From Owenia fusiformis (Eukaryota > Annelida > Polychaeta > Sabellida > Oweniidae): a DNA stretch of 64,000 bases. The position numbers and the translations under genes are program-made. Location of the stretch: contig CAIIXF020000001.1 of assembly GCA_903813345.2 (NCBI GenBank), positions 10,205,598 through 10,269,597 of the forward strand, written 5' to 3'. Below the pieces are notes generated by a model that worked only from the letters and a program-made list of their open reading frames with translations, searched no databases and had not been told where the DNA came from. This document shows, in pieces, positions 40,501-47,572 of this stretch. Every line of letters begins with the position of its first letter. The stretch's first letter is position 1.

Positions 40501-43500
40501 CAGAATGCCTAAAATCTAATCAGCTCTTGACGTTGATATGTAGAAACATCCCTGAAAATTTCATATGAATCCCTCAAAAGGTTTGGCTGGAAACCTGTAG
40601 ACAAGTCTTGAAAGTAAAGATTTTAGGACGGAAAATCCAAAATGGCCACCTTAAAATTTACCCAGAATGCCCAAAAAATGTAGAAACATCCCTGAAAATT
40701 TCAGATGAATCCCTCAAATGGTTTGGCTGAAAACCTGTAGACAAGTCTTGAAAGTGAAGATTTTAGGACGGAAAATCCAAAATGGCCACCTTAAAATTTA
40801 CCCAGAATGCCTAAAAACTAATCAGTTCTCGACGTTGATATGTAGAAACATCCCTGAAAATTTCAGATGAATCCCTCAAATGGTTTGGCTGGAAACCTGT
40901 AGACAAGCTGAAAAGTGAGACGCCGCCCGCCGCCCGCCCGCCGCCCGTCAAGCTGACTACAATATCGTACCTCTTGTTAGGCACGATAAAAATATAAAAT
41001 ATGCAGGAGAAAAAATTTATATTTATGATCCCTTTTAAATTTTCACCTAGATTTTAGACTAGGCCTCTTTATCTATTGGTACCAATAAAAAAATCGCATG
41101 AGTATTAACATAACATAAAATTGATACTAACACTTTGACGCAACGCAGTTCTGACTCAAAAATGCTTGCATTTCCTTTTACCCTGTCAGAAATGAAAACA
41201 CAAATATTGCATCTTCAAGTGCCTTTTTGCAACAGTTGTTTTCTGATTCTCTCTTTAAGGCAAGTGTGTATTTCCTCTTGCTTTTCTCAAGAAAGTAACC
41301 TACTAACCTTGCATTGTCTTCTTTTAGTAAACCTGAGAGTATGTCAATGGCGAATCCAGGAAAGTCTGATACTTCAAGAAAAATCTTTCAAAATGGCCAC
41401 CTTTTCAATTTTCCAAATTGTTTGTCCAAGTTTCTCCATAACACTGGATTGCCATTAATTGACCACTTACTAGGTTTACTAAAAGAAGACAACATAATGA
41501 TACTTTCCTGAAAAAGCAAGGAAATACACACATGTCTTCATACTTTATTTTGTACCAGAAAATAACATGGACAGGTATAGAATTTTTCCAAAAATGTTTT
41601 CTGGAAAGAATAACCTTAAATTTTCAAAATTTGGGCCCAGATTGTGGTGTTAGGGACCCAAATGAAATTTCCGCACAAGCGCTGACATTTTTTCTTGAAA
41701 TATGGGCCCCCTTCTTAGCTTCTGGATCCACAAGTGCACATATGAATATCATATTTTCTTATTTTTAAGAGCCAAAGTTGTCGAAGGAAATTGTAAGGAT
41801 AATGCTTGTAAGTTATAGCTGGAGAATGCAACATGTATATTCTTTATAGATGGGAACTGGACAAGACTGTATATCCTCTAGAGTGCAATTTTTTGGAAAG
41901 GAATGAAAATATTCAGACTATAGCCCACATATGTTAAAATTTGGGATCGAAAAATATTTGTTTGCAGAGGAAGTGCCACTCAAAATGGCCGATGGAGTAA
42001 ATTAATTTGCATATTTTTTTCTTCCCCTAACTTTATTTCCATTTTGACAATGTTACTTTTTATAGCATTTTATTGTACCTTACTACAATTGAATTAAATG
42101 TTTATTTTTGGAAAGTGAAACTTCCTAAAATTTTGTGCAGAAAATTTCTTTTTTCCACAGGAGGGACATGATGATCAATAGATCGAATTCTGAAGATACT
42201 TGTATTCGGTCTATTGGATATAGATTAGGAACTCGACTAGATTTTTTATACATGTCCCTTTGGCCACAGTGAACAGAATTTCCTTCGTATTATTATTTAA
42301 AACTACATGTGCGGAATTTTTTTCCTAAAAAATATTGATGGATTATACACATCTTCATCATGATTTTTGAGATTTGGCAGTTATACAGGCCCGAGATAAC
42401 ACTCTAAAGGATCTAGAAAAAGATATTTCAAACCCCAATCTTGCTATTATGGCAAGATAATACTGCGAATGTAAGCACTGCATAAATCACAAAATTCGTA
42501 AAATGATCCGCGGTCCGCCTTATGACCAATCACATTGCGGGACGCACGCGCAGTATCCATGTAGAAATGAAATTCTACATGTATCTCTCGATCTCCTAAC
42601 CTGATATTTATTACTTATTGTATTGAAGTTCCAACTACCGTGCCTTGGGCATATGGAAGAATGACATATATAGCATGGGGAGTAAGTCACCTTACCCCTC
42701 CCTCTTATGTTAGAATAATAATGTAATGATCCTGACTCATTACTTTTTATTTTATCATGTCTTTTATATTTTACTTTATTTTTTGTTGCATTATTTTATT
42801 TTGTTGGGAAATATTTGAGTTATCATGTTAAGGCTAGGCAGCACTATAGAGCGTCAGTCTACATGTGTTTTTAAATCTTTATAGCCAATCAAATTTCAAG
42901 ATTAGTTAGCTAGTCAGAGAATTGACCAATAGCATCCTGGTAAAGTTTTCATATTGTTTAACAGCAGTTGTTAAGTTAGTCTGAAAGTCTTAGTTTGGAA
43001 CTGACAAGGGAACAAAATCTTTGAAACAAGAAATAATGCATTGTGATACAGTTTTGGATTAAGTTTGAGATGATAGGAATTGCCTGCTAGTAAAGAGAAA
43101 CATCAATGGACTGCTAAGATGGGTGACCGATCTGGATATGCTTATATAGAACTGATATAAAATAGACTTTGGTTGCAGATTTACCATATTATCGTGTGGG
43201 ATGAATATATGTCAGAGTATGGTGGACAATTGTAGAATCCCTGTGAACTATTTTAATTAACGCAAGACTTCGTAACAAATTCGTAAAGCTGTTTAAGGAG
43301 ACGCAAGACTCGATTGTGTATTCCAGACCGTGTGAACGTGCAGAGACACAGACCACACCCACTCATGGCAGCATCTCAAGCAGGGTTTCGCTATTAAGTA
43401 TTCTTATTGTTCATGTTCTGTTGGTGTTCTGAACTTTAGTTTAGTTGCTTTTTTCTACCTTGTTCAGTTTGATCAAAGATGACTATTATTGCTAAGCGTT

Positions 43501-46500
43501 CCATTGGGTTAAGTTGTCAGCGGTCGCGCTAGGTATGTTATTGTGCTGTGTTATGAGATAGATTGTGTCGTTGTTTGCTAGGTAGAGATAGATTAGGGAA
43601 GGATGGATTTAAGTGAGTGTTGCTTTAAATCAAGAGTAAGTTAAATAAGATCGGTCCTGTTGTGAGAAACAGTATCTTATTCGTAACTTCGTGAAACTCT
43701 TTGATTATGTAAATATTCATTTATAAATATATCATCTTTCACATTATATCTTACATATTAGATTTATATCATCATTAAACTTTATAATCTAATTTCACTG
43801 TCTGTTGTTTTGCGTAAAGGTGGTCAATTTGGTCTAAGTTTATTTTCAACAGATTGTTTCATCTTCATTTAAAATCCATATATTTAAGGGGTCATATCAA
43901 GCTCACATTTGCAATCTGTTGGGAATACTTAGGTGCAAGTTGTGTTGAAGTTCCCATTTCAATCATTTTCTATTGCAATCACCCCCTCCCACAGTTAGAA
44001 GTATTTCAGTTCAGTTTGTCATTTAAAGGTGTCAGCACCTTCCAGTATCATATTGTGGGAATTTTTAATTTCCCCTGAGTAATACTTGGGCCTGTGAAAC
44101 GTTTATTTTACAGGATTTTGTGTTATTTTATCTTTATTCAATGTTCCGTCCCTGTAAAGAATGCAAAACTGCAGCAAATAATGACAGCAAATAATCCAAA
44201 TATCCTGTAGATATAGTTCTCAATTCAAATCGATCACGCTCTCCCATAAAACGATACCAACTGACGAGGTGTTTCCTCTGCAAAGTCTTGGTTTACTCTG
44301 ATTTACAGGTCACTTTCTCACACTAAATGTTTACTTGATCAGCAAGCTGAGTTGGAATAAATTTGAATAATTAAGCACTCAGCAACAGAGCTCAACCAAT
44401 CAGATGGCTTCATTTGAATTTACCGCCAACTTAAGTTGTAGTTTTCCCATGATGCAACTTGAGGTGTCTGGATTTTAGTGTGAGAAAGTGACCTGTAAAT
44501 CAGAGTAAACCAAGACTTTGCAGAGGAAACACCTCGTCAGTTGGTATCGTTTTATGGGAGAGCGTGATCGATTTGAATTGAGAACTATATCTACAGGATA
44601 TTTGGATTATTTGCTGTCATTATTTGCTGCAGTTTTGCATTCGTTTTGCATTCGTTTTTGACTGTGCGAGATACAGGAAGATAACAGCCAGTTTTGGGTG
44701 AGTTGGCAATTTGATTATTGAGTTTGACGCCATCTTGCCGTCCGTTATTTTGATTTCTTCTTCCCAGAGTTCCCTGCGGTCGGCCATCTTTATTTTTTAC
44801 GGAAGTGACGCCATCTTAAGGAGTGATTCCTTCTCTGAGTAGTTACAACTCTTGTCTAATCTCAGTTTGATTGATATTCGAGAGTCGCGTCTGCTCCGAG
44901 AGGTCCCTGCTCCGAGTTATTACCCCTCCAACCATTTTAAGAACAATTTTTCCTCCGAGTTACATTGGCTCTGAGTAGGTACAACTCTTGTCTAATCTCA
45001 GTTTGATTGATATTCGAGAGTCGTGTCTGCTCTGAGGACTGTCAGCTCTGAGTCATTACTACTCCATTTGCCCCGAGGATCGCCAGCTCCGAGTAATTAT
45101 GGCTCTTGTCTAATCTCAGTTTGATTGATATTCGAGAGTCATATCTGCTCCGAGGACTCACTGCTCCGAGTCATTACTCCTCCATTTGCTCCGAGTCATT
45201 ACTCCTCCATTTGCTCCGAGAATTGCCAGCTCCGAGTGATTACTCCTCCATCTAGTTGAGAGCCATACCTACTCCGAGGACTCACTGCTCCGAGTGCTTA
45301 CTCCTCCATCTACTCTAGAGTGGAAACTCCGTCTAATCTCAGTTTAATGATCGATATTCGTGAGTTGCTTCTTCTCCTCCTCTGAGTTATTGATGATCCG
45401 AAATTGATACAAGTTGCTGAACTTGACATACCCTCTGAAGTGATTTGACTCCTCCAGAAGTTAGATACTGAGGTTACACTACCGGAACCAAGGTATTTCT
45501 GTGTTGCAAGGTTTATTCCAATTGGAGCCAAGGTTACTCCACCGGAACTAAGGTACTCCACGATCGAGAAGTAGCAGCTCTGGTCTAATCTCACCATCTG
45601 ATTGACATTCCAGAGGTGTTATTTCTCTGTAGAGAAAGAAGAGGTTTCTCCTGTGAAGTGGCTACTCCCCGAGCAGAAGATACTCCCGGAGCCTGGACCC
45701 CTTCCACGAGACAGTTTTATAGAGACGAGAAGACTCCTGGAGTGGAAGGTATTCCAATAGCTAGGGTCTTGTACAAAAGAAGAGGTTTCTCCTGTGAAGT
45801 GGCGAGTCCCCGAGCAGAAGATACTCCCGGAGCCTGGACCCCTTCCACGAGACAGTTTTATAGAGACGAGAAGACTCCTGGAGTGGAAGGTATTCCAATA
45901 GCTAGGGTCTTGTACAAAAGAAGAGGTTTCTCCTGTGAAGTGGCGACTCCCCGAGCAGAAGATACTCCCGGAGCCTGGACCCCTTCCACGAGACAGTTTT
46001 ATAGATACAAAATAACTCCTTGAGCCAAGGTTACACTTCCGGAACCAAAACTCCTGGAGCCCTGATTCCTCCGAGGTGACACGACTCTGAGGGACAGCAC
46101 AGTGAAGATTATTTGGAGCATTTATAACTTGGGTCTAATCTCAGTTTTGATTGATATTCCTGAGTTATTCCTCCTCCATAGATATCACATTGAAGCCGTG
46201 ATATAGACGAGACGATACCTAGAGCAGAAGGAACTCCCCCGAGGTTAGATTCCAGTTTAGAGGTGAAGAAAGCTGCAGAGGAGCAGATCCTCCTCAGGCC
46301 ATTTTACCAGTTGGAGCAGAAGGACCTCCTAGAGGGTGAAGATAGTTCATAGGAGCAGATCCTCCTCCTCTTACAATTATTCAAGAAGGAACAATTACAG
46401 AGACATTCAAGCTCTATATACTGGGGTTTCAATAACAGCCGGCGGGCGGCGAAAACGCCGCTTCAAATCCCAGTTACGCCGGTTCAAATTTTGAGAGAAA

Positions 46501-47572
46501 AAAAATTGAGAAAAAAATTGCCGGTCCAAATGATGAGAGATTTTGCTGACACATGAGACAAATCAATTTAGTTTGACATGTCAAATGAAAGAATATAAAT
46601 TGGCCTACCTTGTGAATGCAAAATCTAAGTATAATAGGCAGATAATCAGCAGTATTTTAGGGAAACACTAAGATAATTATCTTACTGTAATCCGGCCACC
46701 ATTTTTATTGACCTACTCTCAAACCAACATTGCTTTGAGACTAATGGGTCAGTAGCAAAAAACCTTTATCACTGTCCTGTCAACTTTCAATGGACACTAT
46801 ATTATTAACAATTACACAAGTACAACATGTAAAACAAACAGTATAATCAATACAATTGATCTTCTTGGTATTATCTTACATCATAGTGAGGAAGCACAAA
46901 GGGCAACATTTGAAAACAAATAAAATATTACAAGTCAAAAATGCATATCAAACTATTGAATGTTAATCTTTATACAGTATTTCATTGAGATTAATAATGT
47001 GTCAGAAAGGAATATTGAGTTTATTACTTTACATGAGTCAACATTTAAAAAACACATAAAGTAATGAACAAGTCAAATAGATCTATTGCTCATACAGTTT
47101 ATATTAAAGTGACAGGAAAATACTGATTTTATTGTTTTACGTCACAGTGAGGAAGCACAAGGGGTAACATTTAACTCCAAATATGAACGAGAATGCGAGC
47201 GAAGCGAGCGGCGATCAAAGATCCCTTATATCGTCCCTGGCCTTTCCCTGAAGTTGAGATACAGGGTACTCCTTGGAAACGTCCCGGCGCGACAATATTA
47301 TTCCAAATTTCCCTCAATGACCAAGCAAATAATTTGATTGATATAATTTGATCAAGTAGACATGTAAATGAGATTATATAAGATAAGTAGTCTACTTACT
47401 TCAACTTTTTTCTGTTTGTGCCTTTGAGTTTGAGTGGGGGAAGTGAAAATTGTTCCTGCTCGCTATCACTTCCCATATCGAGAAGTAATTTTTGATCGTC
47501 CTTATCACCATCTGCCCCATCTCCTTTCACTCCATTCAGTTTATGCATCTTTAATGCTGTGTATTGTGTCAT
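13454..47572 (-). CDS. EFCAB14 homologue: type II membrane protein with coiled-coil ectodomain and C-terminal EF-hands (whole gene span)
   Basis: Rebuilt from GT/AG junctions as alternative start pair A (47400-47572, 38825-39012) or B (33270-33469, 32621-32769), then fifteen shared coding exons down to 13454. Using the first donor of the array at 20617, form B is 797 residues and form A 801. Form B begins MKKRRELDALL, very close to the start of vertebrate EFCAB14, then has a basic/acidic cytoplasmic region, one transmembrane segment (about 78-100), a long helical region rich in N-X-S/T sequons, and EF-hand loops at about 701-712 and 731-742. The second loop (D, N, D, K, D, E at coordinating positions) is canonical; the first has Asp where Glu is usual at position 12. 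The sequons place the C-terminal part outside the cytosol. The family's biochemical role is poorly known, so none is assigned. It is longer than vertebrate forms (about 500 residues). Confidence 0.88.
14233..15221. mobile_element. Repeat-filled element with TGTCCCCACC ends and a (GGAC)n tract
   Basis: Bounded by 'tgtccccacc' and 'ggtggggaca'. The interior holds degenerate tandem units of roughly 150 bp ('gacaagattttagga', 'aaaatccaaaatggc', 'ttacccagaatgc') and a GGAC-rich microsatellite at 15121-15167. It lies in the last intron of the EFCAB14 homologue; its end is only about 25 bases from the splice donor at 15246. Confidence 0.6.
15247..15444 (-). CDS. EFCAB14 homologue, EF-hand exon
   Basis: Acceptor GTTCTAG and donor AAAAA/GTAAGT bound 198 bp entering and leaving in phase 1. 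It carries both EF-hands: DIRGNGFLEYRD (degenerate, Asp at loop position 12) and DLNHDGKYDVEE (canonical calcium loop), followed by FAAALGF, which matches the end of the vertebrate family. This exon is the main evidence for calcium binding. Confidence 0.92.
16173..16238 (-). CDS. EFCAB14 homologue, short linker exon before the EF-hands
   Basis: 66 bp, phase 1 to phase 1, with acceptor TTTATAG and donor GGAAG/GTAAGT. It encodes VTTQSVSSSAAITIPNINDM; the ITIPNINDMEDL junction resembles the conserved segment that leads into the EF-hands in EFCAB14. Confidence 0.85.
16506..16694 (-). CDS. EFCAB14 homologue, Ser/Thr/Asn-rich stalk exon
   Basis: 189 bp, phase 1 to phase 1, acceptor GCTTGTAG, donor CAGG/GTATAT. 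It encodes a mucin-like stretch with at least five sequons (NNT, NST, NFT, NST, NAS), then an acidic patch EGEDDYPD. Dense Ser/Thr plus sequons indicate a glycosylated extracellular or luminal stalk between the coiled coil and the EF-hands. Confidence 0.88.
17045..17294 (-). CDS. EFCAB14 homologue, coiled-coil to stalk exon
   Basis: 250 bp, phase 0 in and phase 1 out, acceptor CATTACAG and donor GAGG/GTATGT. The first half is amphipathic helix (QLRLFEELHGNISLLNQSIG), the second half Pro/Thr-rich (KPLTDITSSQPASTTTGQ). It marks the end of the helical ectodomain. Confidence 0.88.
17936..18052 (-). CDS. EFCAB14 homologue, ectodomain exon
   Basis: 117 bp in phase 0 at both ends, acceptor TTCTTTCAG, donor ATTGTT/GTAAGT. 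It encodes FMSMSQPGGMNLTALGPIIN followed by a helical stretch ending KDAKHLQIV; there is one sequon (NLT). Confidence 0.85.
18381..19274. mobile_element. 894-bp non-autonomous hAT-like element
   Basis: Perfect 16-bp inverted termini TAGGGGTCAAACGGTT / AACCGTTTGACCCCTA. An exact 8-bp direct duplication CAAACTAG lies immediately outside both ends (18373-18380 and 19275-19282), as expected for hAT transposition. The subterminal regions repeat 'ggttcggttc' words and 'ggtaaccgcg'. No transposase frame is present. It sits in the EFCAB14 intron between the exons at 17936 and 19461. Confidence 0.85.
19461..19580 (-). CDS. EFCAB14 homologue, helical ectodomain exon after the donor array
   Basis: 120 bp, phase 0 at both ends, acceptor CTGTTCCAG, donor CTCCCT/GTAAGT. 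It encodes MADIGQHQSELIDPTFSTMM followed by ELQRKLADAPKKLISS. It receives whichever donor of the upstream array is used. Confidence 0.85.
19753..20616 (-). repeat. Tandem array of 54-bp units, each with a splice donor and an open 18-residue frame
   Basis: Sixteen further copies of the last 54 bp of exon 20617-20736, making 17 donors in all. Each unit reads, on the minus strand, GTAAGA plus a short AT stretch, TTTGCAG, then codons for AFMNITQPDNE (or QSDNE) ending GAG, followed by the next GTAAGA. The unit is an exact multiple of three, so the array stays open throughout (V-R-Y/H-I/T-M-F-A-A-F-M-N-I-T-Q-P/S-D-N-E). Every unit carries an NIT sequon. Copies differ at only a few positions; the Ser variant recurs every third unit at copies 8, 11 and 14. 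Confidence 0.9.
20617..20736 (-). CDS. EFCAB14 homologue, exon ending at the first donor of the 54-bp array
   Basis: Acceptor TGTTACAG, phase 0, MQAANQGYNEPTRFNATAG..., ending ITQPDNE at the first GAG/GTAAGA. With this donor the exon is 120 bp, in line with its neighbours. With the seventeenth donor (after 19753) it would be 984 bp, adding 288 residues. Two sequons (NAT, NIT) lie in the short form. Confidence 0.85.
21116..21277 (-). CDS. EFCAB14 homologue, helical ectodomain exon
   Basis: 162 bp, phase 0 at both ends, acceptor TACTTGTAG, donor AGCCAG/GTAACT. It encodes VQNVDLTTASDNLTTPTKID, then a helix ITAQIDNITKMVTTFEKQL with heptad-like hydrophobics. Sequons NLT and NIT are present. Confidence 0.87.
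21562..21708 (-). CDS. EFCAB14 homologue, helical ectodomain exon
   Basis: 147 bp, phase 0 at both ends, acceptor TTGTTGCAG, donor AAAGCT/GTATGT. It encodes SQLKVVENRTVAVDTRLNLI followed by ELSPHIRMVLNGSQEQIIKT; sequons NRT and NGS. The pattern of hydrophobic spacing is coiled-coil-like. Confidence 0.87.
22154..22302. mobile_element. 149-bp MITE with ATGCCTTGGTCACATTTGCT ends
   Basis: The first and last 21 bp are inverted copies with one mismatch. The centre holds a second palindrome, 'tgttcaatattgaataaaa' with 'ttttattcaatattgaaca' on the other strand, so the whole element folds into a hairpin. It lies in an EFCAB14 intron. Confidence 0.75.
22508..22579 (-). CDS. EFCAB14 homologue, short ectodomain exon
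   Basis: 72 bp, phase 0 at both ends, acceptor TTATTTTAG, donor ATCCAG/GTAATG. It encodes SLASVTSSMQNINNTLHQQM plus FNIQ, with one sequon NNT. The small symmetrical size fits repeated-helix exons of this gene. Confidence 0.85.
23400..23513 (-). CDS. EFCAB14 homologue, Pro-containing linker exon
   Basis: 114 bp, phase 0 at both ends, acceptor TTTTGTTAG, donor GATAAG/GTACAG. It encodes EGLTKLSGAPAPVNPTPGVG, breaking the coiled coil, and then DIDLSETDSASLQTYLDK. Confidence 0.85.
23801..23923 (-). CDS. EFCAB14 homologue, coiled-coil exon
   Basis: 123 bp, phase 0 at both ends, acceptor CATTTTCAG, donor ATTGAG/GTGAGA. It encodes SVAAFGSDINTLKDNVKMLQ, then a Ser/Thr bend and VEDRLQKIE. Confidence 0.87.
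25391..25489 (-). CDS. EFCAB14 homologue, coiled-coil exon
   Basis: 99 bp, phase 0 at both ends, acceptor CTGTTTCAG, donor ACAAAT/GTAAGT. It encodes YNKLKEDFKELNKGIKAAPE followed by IKTLPGEVETLTN. Confidence 0.87.
26240..26385 (-). CDS. EFCAB14 homologue, first shared exon after the alternative start modules
   Basis: 146 bp, entering in phase 1 and leaving in phase 0; acceptor ATTTTTAG, donor AAACAG/GTTAGT. Both transmembrane exons (38825-39012 and 32621-32769) end in phase 1 with a G, so either gives an open junction: GTT then ETGSQSVPNEFAEIQTHLRQ. Direct joining of 33270 to this exon would create a stop, so the transmembrane exon of module B is needed. Confidence 0.9.
26575..27230. repeat. 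Tandem duplication of a ~350-bp intron segment
   Basis: Two diverged head-to-tail copies: both contain 'cgtttccat[ag]gcaac', 'aatcagaaatca', 'caaaatgaagctattga[ct]gcccc', 'aatttgcatat' and 'tgacgtcat/tgatgtcat'. It lies between the first shared EFCAB14 exon and the module B exons. No coding content. Confidence 0.6.
27898..28050. repeat. Direct repeat, left copy (right copy 28722-28880)
   Basis: 'ctaaaacttacaaatat' through 'gattttcaagaaaaatacac' matches 28729-28880 in the same orientation with moderate divergence ('aacagcagat', 'gtatggta', 'taccccat'). The two copies bracket the MITE at 28141-28560. Confidence 0.55.
28141..28560 (-). mobile_element. MITE copy with CAGATGTGAGTAG-type ends (left copy)
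   Basis: About 420 bp, the reverse orientation of 31403-31772. Shared internal words include 'gacttctaggtcggggagat', 'tgtaaaaccacaaaaagtga', 'tttttcttttactggacat'-like and 'cgaaactggtaactaccta'. The ends read 'tagatgctagtag' and 'ctactcgcatcta'. Confidence 0.7.
28880..29850. repeat. Minisatellite, ~42-bp unit 'ccccaattggttctctagta...'
   Basis: More than twenty degenerate copies of a unit built on 'gttaccccaattggttctct' plus 'agtagcccctagtagcaccc'. On the minus strand it reads as a G-A-T-R-E-P-V/I-G-V-T-R repeat, a by-product of the unit length. It sits between two copies of the 28141/31403 MITE. Confidence 0.85.
29853..30240. mobile_element. Decayed relative of the CAGTAAAACC MITE family
   Basis: Starts 'cagtaaaacctgtatctgaa' and repeats 'gaacacct' words as in 9261 and 10074. 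The right end is less clear ('ttccgattagacagaattta'). Confidence 0.4.
31403..31772 (+). mobile_element. 370-bp MITE with CAGATGTGAGTAG ends (right copy)
   Basis: Inverted ends CAGATGTGAGTAG / TACTCACATCTG. The interior is the reverse complement of 28141-28560 with limited divergence. No coding content is recognised; open frames across it are accidental. Confidence 0.75.
32055..32162 (+). repeat. Dispersed repeat copy ending 'tttggtggtgacatat'
   Basis: Shares 'acatgcaaaatgtcaccacc' and 'tgccatttgttac' with 60379-60407 and, inverted, with 8978-9012. Its right end 'ccacttttggtggtgacat' matches 8360-8380. Confidence 0.5.
32621..32769 (-). CDS. EFCAB14 homologue, transmembrane exon of module B
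   Basis: 149 bp, phase 2 in and phase 1 out, acceptor GATATTTCAG, donor TTACAAG/GTGAAT. It encodes KQGISKLCTLCLQVFVFIIM, then TACVCLCGAIIWMHMELKQE. The Cys-rich juxtamembrane start, hydrophobic span of about 23 residues and the following IIWMHMELKQELSTLR closely follow vertebrate EFCAB14. A single span with positive residues on the N-terminal side predicts a type II topology. Confidence 0.88.
33270..33469 (-). CDS. EFCAB14 homologue, first coding exon of module B (canonical N-terminus)
   Basis: The ATG at 33469 gives MKKRRELDALLNHSMNGK, aligning with the first residues of vertebrate EFCAB14; this decides the start. An in-frame ATG at 33520 would add MLKVEKIVNAEYQPPKR and cannot be excluded. 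The exon continues with a basic Arg/Ser patch (RRSRSGSRSRRVK) and an acidic part (SDETASTDVEEF), and ends in phase 2 at GTAGAAA/GTGAGA. It lies downstream of module A, implying an internal promoter. Confidence 0.85.
36640..36880. repeat. Dispersed repeat shared with 10.4 kb
   Basis: 'aatcatgcagtttttcacca' and 'ttctgagcacttttcgcatg' match 10442-10480. It lies in the long intron between modules A and B of the EFCAB14 homologue. No coding content is seen. Confidence 0.45.
38825..39012 (-). CDS. EFCAB14 homologue, transmembrane exon of module A
   Basis: 188 bp, phase 2 in and phase 1 out, acceptor TATTTTCAG, donor AGTACAG/GTAAGA. It encodes KKLKEFPKEEVHITQRVEPS, then CCTLRGFIVALSLLILLAAV and GGLGALYYSLMLQMRQIQDN. 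It is analogous to 32621-32769: a Cys pair before one span, followed by a helix. Sequence is otherwise quite different. Equal phases at both ends make it interchangeable with the module B exon. Confidence 0.85.
39369..40160. mobile_element. ~790-bp hAT-like element with CACTCCCCCCAG ends
   Basis: Ends CACTCCCCCCAG / CTGGGGGCAGTG (one mismatch as inverted repeats). CATTGTA is duplicated directly outside both ends (39362-39368 and 40161-40167). Both subterminal parts repeat 'ttctgca' and 'ttccgcgg' words. No transposase. It lies in the intron between module A and module B. Confidence 0.75.
40190..40990. repeat. Tandem repeat, ~140-170-bp units, related to the 14.2-15.2 kb element
   Basis: About five units containing 'gtttggctggaaacctgtag', 'gattttaggacggaaaatcc', 'aaaatggccaccttaaaatt' and 'acatccctgaaaatttcaga'. 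It ends in a GC-rich CCGCC tract (40921-40949). The shared words with 14230-15220 show both belong to one repeat family. Confidence 0.75.
41000..44158. other. Intron of EFCAB14 module A; no gene recognised
   Basis: AT-rich sequence inside the intron between 47400 and 39012. Scattered short frames lack domain content. The stretch 42.7-43.85 kb is less AT-rich and repeats 'cgtaac' and 'gcaagact' words; it may be a decayed retroelement, but no paired LTR or protein was found. Confidence 0.4.
44159..44642. repeat. Perfect 169-bp inverted repeat around a 146-bp loop
   Basis: Left arm 44159-44327 and right arm 44474-44642 are exact reverse complements over all 169 positions I compared, from 'gaatgcaaaactgcagcaaa' to 'tttctcacactaaa'. 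The loop has no coding content. No clear target duplication; the sequence beyond the right arm repeats 'gttttgcattc'. Confidence 0.88.
44850..46150 (+). repeat. Interspersed repeats 'gtctaatctcagtttgattg' and 'ctccgag'
   Basis: Six copies of a motif starting 'tctaatctcagtttgattga' and ending 'tattcgagagtc', at about 44854, 44990, 45109, 45332, 45583 and 46134, with decay toward the right. They are separated by units rich in 'gctccgagtcattactcctc'. Composition is far more GC-rich than the surroundings. Confidence 0.75.
45640..46010 (+). repeat. 141-bp tandem repeat, about 2.6 copies, open in one frame
   Basis: Nearly identical units from 'agaggtttctcctgtgaagt' to 'gctagggtcttgtacaaaag'. The unit is 47 codons, so the frame stays open and reads RRGFSCEVATPRAEDTPGAW plus TPSTRQFYRDEKTPGVEGIP. 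No protein family is recognised, and the open frame is expected from unit length once one copy is open. Confidence 0.75.
47400..47572 (-). CDS. EFCAB14 homologue, first coding exon of module A (alternative N-terminus)
   Basis: 173 bp from the ATG at 47572 to the donor TTGAA/GTAAGT, phase 2 out. It encodes MTQYTALKMHKLNGVKGDGA and an acidic stretch (LLLDMGSDSEQEQ), ending with Lys-rich KLKGTNRKKLK. It has no similarity to MKKRRELDALL of module B but is likewise a charged cytoplasmic tail. Joining to 38825-39012 is open and in frame. A second ATG lies eight codons in. Confidence 0.72.

Noticed and set aside
42700-43860. Solo LTR of a retrotransposon
   Set aside because: The TGT start and less AT-rich sequence are suggestive, but no matching end, target duplication or primer-binding site could be found.
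45616-46023. 135-residue plus-strand protein with 47-residue repeats as a real gene
   Set aside because: Explained by a 141-bp tandem repeat; no promoter, splice sites or recognised domain. Kept only as a repeat and as a point for checking.
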